This document shows positions 5,477-9,178 of a stretch of 9,178 nucleotides of DNA, one piece after another; the first letter of the stretch is position 1, and every line of letters begins with the position of its first letter. The DNA comes from Hyphomicrobiales bacterium (GTDB lineage: Bacteria; Pseudomonadota; Alphaproteobacteria; Rhizobiales; GCA-2746425). A model generated the notes under the pieces. It was not told the DNA's origin. It did no database searches and saw nothing but the letters and a program-made list of their open reading frames with translations. The stretch is from NCBI GenBank assembly GCA_002746425.1, contig NVXB01000052.1, positions 8,112 through 17,289 on the forward strand. Direction: 5' to 3'. The translations under genes and the position numbers were made by a program.

Positions 5477-6985
5477 ATGCATGGCCTTTCAATCCGCAAT
5501 GTTTCAAAATCTTTTGCCGGGGCAAAGGCATTATCTAGCGTTGATCTGGATTTGATCCCCGGCGAAGTCCACGCCTTGATGGGCGAAAATGGCGCTGGAA
5601 AAAGCACCCTCATCAAAATTCTCGCCGGTGTACAATCTGCCGACAGTCTTGAGGTCCTCAAAGACGGCAAACCCATTACCCTTGCCACATCCGCAGATGC
5701 CCATAATGCCGGATTCCGGTTTATCCATCAAGAATTGAACATCGTCCCGCATCTGTCGGTGGCAGAAAACATTTCCCTCGGCATTCCTTATCCGCTCAAA
5801 TTTGGCATCGCTATTGATTGGCGCGCACTTGAAAACCGCGCGACGGATGCGTTGGCGCGCCTTGGCGTTGATCACATCAATGTCCGGCAAAAAGCGGCGC
5901 AGCTTTCCACCGGCGACAGGATGCTGACCAAAATTGCCAGTTCTCTGGTTTCTTCCGGCGATGATAGTGCTGAGTTTTATGTGCTGGATGAGCCGACCGC
6001 CTCTTTATCTGGAGATGAATCCGAAAAACTGTTTCAGGTTATTGCTGAGTTAAAAAAGTCAGGCATGGCCATTCTCTATGTATCTCACCGGATGAACGAG
6101 GTGATGAGCATTTGTGATCGGGTGAGTGTGCTGCGCGATGGCGAGAAGGTTTTCACTGCACCGATTGCCGATACCAACCGGGATGACATCATTTTCGCCA
6201 TGACCGGCCGCACCATTGGTGAGGCCTATCCCGCGCGTGCCAAGCCGCACGGAACCCAAATTGCATGTGCTGCCAAAGCCGCTAGCACCGCCCATGTCAA
6301 AGAGCTGAATTTTGAACTGCGCAGCGGTGAAATTCTGGGCATTGCAGGACTTGCAAATGCAGGTCAAAGCGAAATCCTGCGCGCCATTATGGGCCTTACG
6401 CCAATCATCTCTGGCCGACTAGATGTGCTGGGAAAGCTCGCACCAACATCACCCACCCAAGCCTGGCGGCGCAAAATCTCCTATGTGCCAAGAGAGCGAC
6501 GCAGCGAAGGCCTGATGCTGCAACGAAATGTGCGCGATAACGTGGTCTTGCCGCATCTCGATGTGATCTCACATCTCAAGATTTTCGCAAACCAACAGGC
6601 CGAAATTGCCAAAACACAAGAGCTGAGCGATGCCGTGCGCCTCAAATCAGACTCGCAAAAACAGCCCGTCTACCAACTGTCGGGCGGCAATCAGCAAAAG
6701 GTGGTTTTTGCCCGCGCCATCGGTGCCAACCCCTCGCTCCTATTGCTGGATGAGCCAACACGCGGCGTAGATATTGGTGCTAAATTTGATATTTATAAGC
6801 TTGTGCGCCAACTCAGCGAAGATGGCTGCGCGATCATTCTTACAAGCTCTGACCTGCCAGAAATTCTGGGCATGTGTGACCGCATTCTCATCCTGCAAGA
6901 TGGCACCCAAAGCGATATCATCTCAGCCAAAGACCTGAAACCAGCGCAGTTGTTGGCACAGTTTTATGAAACCCGGGCGGCATAA
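5477..6985 (+). CDS. Sugar ABC transporter ATP-binding protein, two NBDs (RbsA/MglA type)
   Basis: The protein has 502 residues with two fused nucleotide-binding domains, typical of carbohydrate-uptake transporter 2 (CUT2) ATPases. NBD1 (about 4-235) has Walker A GENGAGKST (36-44), a Q-loop Gln85, a divergent signature LSTGDRML (143-150), Walker B YVLDEPTASL (168-177) and the switch His204. NBD2 (about 265-500) has a degenerate Walker A, GLANAGQSE (291-299), without the Lys and Ser/Thr. It has a proper signature LSGGNQQK (401-408) and Walker B LLLLDEPTRGVD (421-432). One ATP site (NBD1 Walker A with NBD2 signature) should therefore be canonical and the other degenerate, the rule for this class. 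It powers import through the permease encoded just downstream from the cytoplasmic face of the inner membrane. No clear ribosome binding site precedes the ATG, so initiation may be weak. Confidence 0.95.
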   Translation: MHGLSIRNVSKSFAGAKALSSVDLDLIPGEVHALMGENGAGKSTLIKILAGVQSADSLEVLKDGKPITLATSADAHNAGFRFIHQELNIVPHLSVAENISLGIPYPLKFGIAIDWRALENRATDALARLGVDHINVRQKAAQLSTGDRMLTKIASSLVSSGDDSAEFYVLDEPTASLSGDESEKLFQVIAELKKSGMAILYVSHRMNEVMSICDRVSVLRDGEKVFTAPIADTNRDDIIFAMTGRTIGEAYPARAKPHGTQIACAAKAASTAHVKELNFELRSGEILGIAGLANAGQSEILRAIMGLTPIISGRLDVLGKLAPTSPTQAWRRKISYVPRERRSEGLMLQRNVRDNVVLPHLDVISHLKIFANQQAEIAKTQELSDAVRLKSDSQKQPVYQLSGGNQQKVVFARAIGANPSLLLLDEPTRGVDIGAKFDIYKLVRQLSEDGCAIILTSSDLPEILGMCDRILILQDGTQSDIISAKDLKPAQLLAQFYETRAA

Positions 6986-6995
6986 AGTTCAATCC

Positions 6996-7958
6996 ATGAT
7001 CCGAACATTCAAACTCTACGGCACGCTGATTGGTTTTCTCGCCATCATCATCTTTTTCGCGATCCAGTTGCCGGATACGTTTTTAAGCGCGCGTAACCTG
7101 ATCAACATATCGCAGCAAATCAGCATGCTTGCCGTGGTCGCCTTTTCCATGACGCTGGTCATGGTGATGAATGATTTTGATCTGTCGGTTGGTTCCATGG
7201 CCAGCCTTGCAGGCGTGGTTGCCGCCGTTCTGTTTTCCATGGGTTATCCGATTTATATCGGCATTGGTGCAGCGCTGCTGGTTGGTGTCTTGGGTGGTCT
7301 GTTCAACGGCATATTGGTATCATTCTTTGGCATTTTACCGTTTGTCGCAACGCTCGGCACTTTGACGATGTTTAGCGGCATGGCGTTTTTGACCAGTGGC
7401 GGCAAAACCATTTTTGGCCGTGATATTCCCTCGGCCTTTTCCGGCTTTGCTCGCAGTGGCATTCAGTTGGAGACATTTGGTTTTGCAGGCCTCAAAATAC
7501 CTTATCTAACATTGGTGGCCGTGTCGGTGTTGGCGATCATCTGGTTTGTGCTTGAGCAAACTGTTTTTGGGCGTCGGCTCTATGCCATTGGCGGCAATTA
7601 TGAAGCCGCACGCCTTGCCGGATTAAAAGTTAAAACCTTGCGCCTCACTGCCTTTGTCCTGACCGGGCTTGGCGCAGCTGTCGGCGGGTTGATGTATGCC
7701 AGCCGCGTGGCATCGGCAAACCCCACGCAAGGCAGCGGCTTGATGCTAGATGCCATCGCCGCTGTGTTTCTCGGCATGACCATGAGCGAAGAGGGCGAGC
7801 CGCGCGTGATTTATACCCTCGTCGGTGTTCTCATTCTTGGCATTTTGGACAATGGCCTGACGCAGATGAGCGTCGATAGTTATGTCCGCGAAATTCTGGT
7901 CGGGGCCATTGTCATTTCAGCGGTGGCCTTTTCAAGCCTATCCAAACAGGTGCGCTAA
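6996..7958 (+). CDS. Sugar ABC transporter permease (RbsC-like, BPD_transp_2)
   Basis: With the ATG at 6996 the protein has 320 residues, matching RbsC-type permeases, which form a homodimeric channel in the inner membrane. About eight to ten hydrophobic segments are visible, the first starting near residue 9 (LIGFLAIIIFFAI). Family landmarks are FDLSVGSMASLAG (61-73), the ATPase-coupling loop GGNYEAARLAGLKVKTLR (199-216) and a C-terminal DNGLTQM segment near 285-291. An alternative in-frame ATG at 6966 overlaps the ATPase gene by 20 bases and adds ten polar, basic residues. Neither start has a convincing ribosome binding site. I prefer 6996 for protein length and because it begins just ahead of the first membrane helix. 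Only one permease gene is present. The 3' end overlaps the convergent chrA gene by 4 bases. Confidence 0.92.
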   Translation: MIRTFKLYGTLIGFLAIIIFFAIQLPDTFLSARNLINISQQISMLAVVAFSMTLVMVMNDFDLSVGSMASLAGVVAAVLFSMGYPIYIGIGAALLVGVLGGLFNGILVSFFGILPFVATLGTLTMFSGMAFLTSGGKTIFGRDIPSAFSGFARSGIQLETFGFAGLKIPYLTLVAVSVLAIIWFVLEQTVFGRRLYAIGGNYEAARLAGLKVKTLRLTAFVLTGLGAAVGGLMYASRVASANPTQGSGLMLDAIAAVFLGMTMSEEGEPRVIYTLVGVLILGILDNGLTQMSVDSYVREILVGAIVISAVAFSSLSKQVR

Positions 7959-9178
7959 CCAAATCCAACCAAGCCCCACCCAAGGACCGCTGATACCAAC
8001 AACACCTGCATAATGTTCCAATGGTATTTTAGCAGCAAAATCGCGCATAGAAGCGAAAGCACCGCCACACGCCAATCCAGCGATACCAAATCTGGCTGCC
8101 ACAGCGTTACAAAACCGATTTTTTGTGGCGTGACCGTTTTGAAAAACACATGCAGGCCAAACCATACCGACAGGTTAAGAATAACGCCCACAACGGCCGC
8201 CGTAATAGCGGTTAGCGCACCGCTTAGCCGGGGTTGGGCGGATATCCATTCGATGTAGGGTGCACCGGCAAATATCCATAAAAAGCATGGCACAAATGTC
8301 ACCCACAGCGTGATGATGGCACCGGCAAGGCCAAGCATAAAACCGCCCTCGCGAAAAGCGGCGATAAAGCCGACAAATTCTGTAACCAGAATGAGCGGGC
8401 CGGGAGTGGTTTCCGCTAAGCCCAAACCATCCATCATTTCCCCGGCGCTCAGCCAATGAAACTGGCTGACGACATCTTGCCCCATATAGGCCAGCACCGC
8501 GTAGGCACCGCCAAAGGTAACCACTGCAAGTTTTGAGAAGAAGTTGGCGATGTTTTCAAGGATGGGCTGGTTCGACATTTGATGGAGAATGGCAACCGGC
8601 ACCCACCAGATCAGCAGCCATATTCCAACTGTTTTCGCGGTTGATAGCGCCGAAACCGTCACCAAGTTTTTATCGTGTTGTTGCTCTGTTACGTTGCCAC
8701 CCCACAAGAAACCAAACAATGCTGCCAGAAAAACAATGAGTGGGTAAGGCAGCGCCAAAAAGAAAATGCCTATAAAAGCAAGCGCGGCAATCAGCCAATA
8801 AACTTTGCCTTTTAAGGCGCGTTTTGAAACACGCATCAGGGCTTCAATCACGACAATCAGAACGGCCGCTTTAACGCCCAAAAATAGCGCAGAGACCAAA
8901 GGAACCTGCCCAAACACGGCATAAATAGCAGCGAGTGCCAATACGATAAACGCCCCGGGTAGAACGAACAGAAGTCCGCCGATTAAACCGCCAGCAAGCC
9001 CGTGCAACCGCCAACCGGCATAGGTGGCAAGCTGCATGGCCTCGGGACCGGGCAGCAACATACAAAAGCTGAGCGCGTTGAGATATTGCTTTTCGCTAAG
9101 CCATTTTTGCTCTTCGACAATCATCCGGTGCATCAGTGATATTTGCGCCGCTGGACCGCCAAATGACAAAAGGCCTAT
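7955..9178 (-). CDS. chrA: ChrA-family chromate transporter, two CHR domains (N-terminus outside window)
   Basis: At least 407 residues are encoded on the - strand, ending with TAG at 7957-7955. The frame stays open to the right edge, where the preceding codons read IGL before LSFGGPAAQ. This matches the conserved first motif of ChrA, so the TTG at 9169 is internal and only a short N-terminal piece is missing. The first CHR domain carries LSFGGPAAQ and LLPGPEAMQLATYAGW. The second, from about base 8540 leftwards, repeats the pattern as VVTFGGAYAVLAYMGQDVV and AETTPGPLILVTEFVGF. This is the long-chain CHR type with two homologous halves of opposite topology in the inner membrane. Family members export chromate by an anion-exchange type mechanism and give resistance, but many homologues lack tested function. 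It is convergent with, and unrelated in function to, the sugar operon. Confidence 0.92.
   Translation of the reverse strand: MGLLSFGGPAAQISLMHRMIVEEQKWLSEKQYLNALSFCMLLPGPEAMQLATYAGWRLHGLAGGLIGGLLFVLPGAFIVLALAAIYAVFGQVPLVSALFLGVKAAVLIVVIEALMRVSKRALKGKVYWLIAALAFIGIFFLALPYPLIVFLAALFGFLWGGNVTEQQHDKNLVTVSALSTAKTVGIWLLIWWVPVAILHQMSNQPILENIANFFSKLAVVTFGGAYAVLAYMGQDVVSQFHWLSAGEMMDGLGLAETTPGPLILVTEFVGFIAAFREGGFMLGLAGAIITLWVTFVPCFLWIFAGAPYIEWISAQPRLSGALTAITAAVVGVILNLSVWFGLHVFFKTVTPQKIGFVTLWQPDLVSLDWRVAVLSLLCAILLLKYHWNIMQVLLVSAVLGWGLVGFG

Noticed and set aside
9167..9169. TTG as the start codon of chrA
   Set aside because: The frame stays open to the window edge and the residues upstream (IGL) continue the conserved ChrA N-terminal motif, so this TTG is an internal Leu codon.

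Overview
The window looks like chromosomal DNA of an alphaproteobacterium. The base composition is moderately GC-rich, the genes are tightly packed with overlapping starts and stops, and the cox accessory genes plus an Rbs-type sugar ABC operon match gene content common in that class. A marine lineage (roseobacter- or SAR116-like) is a guess. There are no RNA genes, insertion sequences or CRISPR arrays, and no gene-free stretch above 300 bases.

Region 1 (1-2815, + strand) is the accessory tail of an aerobic carbon monoxide dehydrogenase (cox) cluster. It holds the C-terminus of a CoxD-type MoxR AAA+ ATPase, a CoxE VWA-domain protein, a CoxF/XdhC-family molybdenum-cofactor maturation protein, a possible 54-residue small ORF with a good ribosome binding site, and the SRPBCC protein CoxG, which starts at TTG. 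The first three are joined by 4- to 10-base overlaps. The structural genes coxM, coxS and coxL are not in the window and are presumably upstream. CoxD/E/F would mature the enzyme and CoxG would link it to the membrane or quinone pool. A perfect 15-bp inverted repeat follows coxG and is the likely end of this transcription unit.

Region 2 (2916-7958, + strand) is a carbohydrate uptake and activation operon: an FGGY-family sugar kinase, a periplasmic binding protein with a signal peptide, a two-NBD RbsA-type ATPase and an RbsC-type permease. Sugar would be captured in the periplasm, imported by one ABC transporter and phosphorylated by the kinase. No regulator, isomerase, dehydrogenase or aldolase is present, so the substrate cannot be read from the window. 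A hairpin between the binding-protein and ATPase genes probably lowers downstream expression, and a short structured leader precedes the binding-protein gene.

Region 3 (7955-9178, - strand) is a ChrA-family chromate transporter with two CHR domains. It converges on the permease gene with a 4-base tail-to-tail overlap and runs off the right edge, lacking only its extreme N-terminus.

No clearly new multi-gene system is visible. The best candidate novelty is the small Cys-Cys-ending ORF inside the cox cluster.
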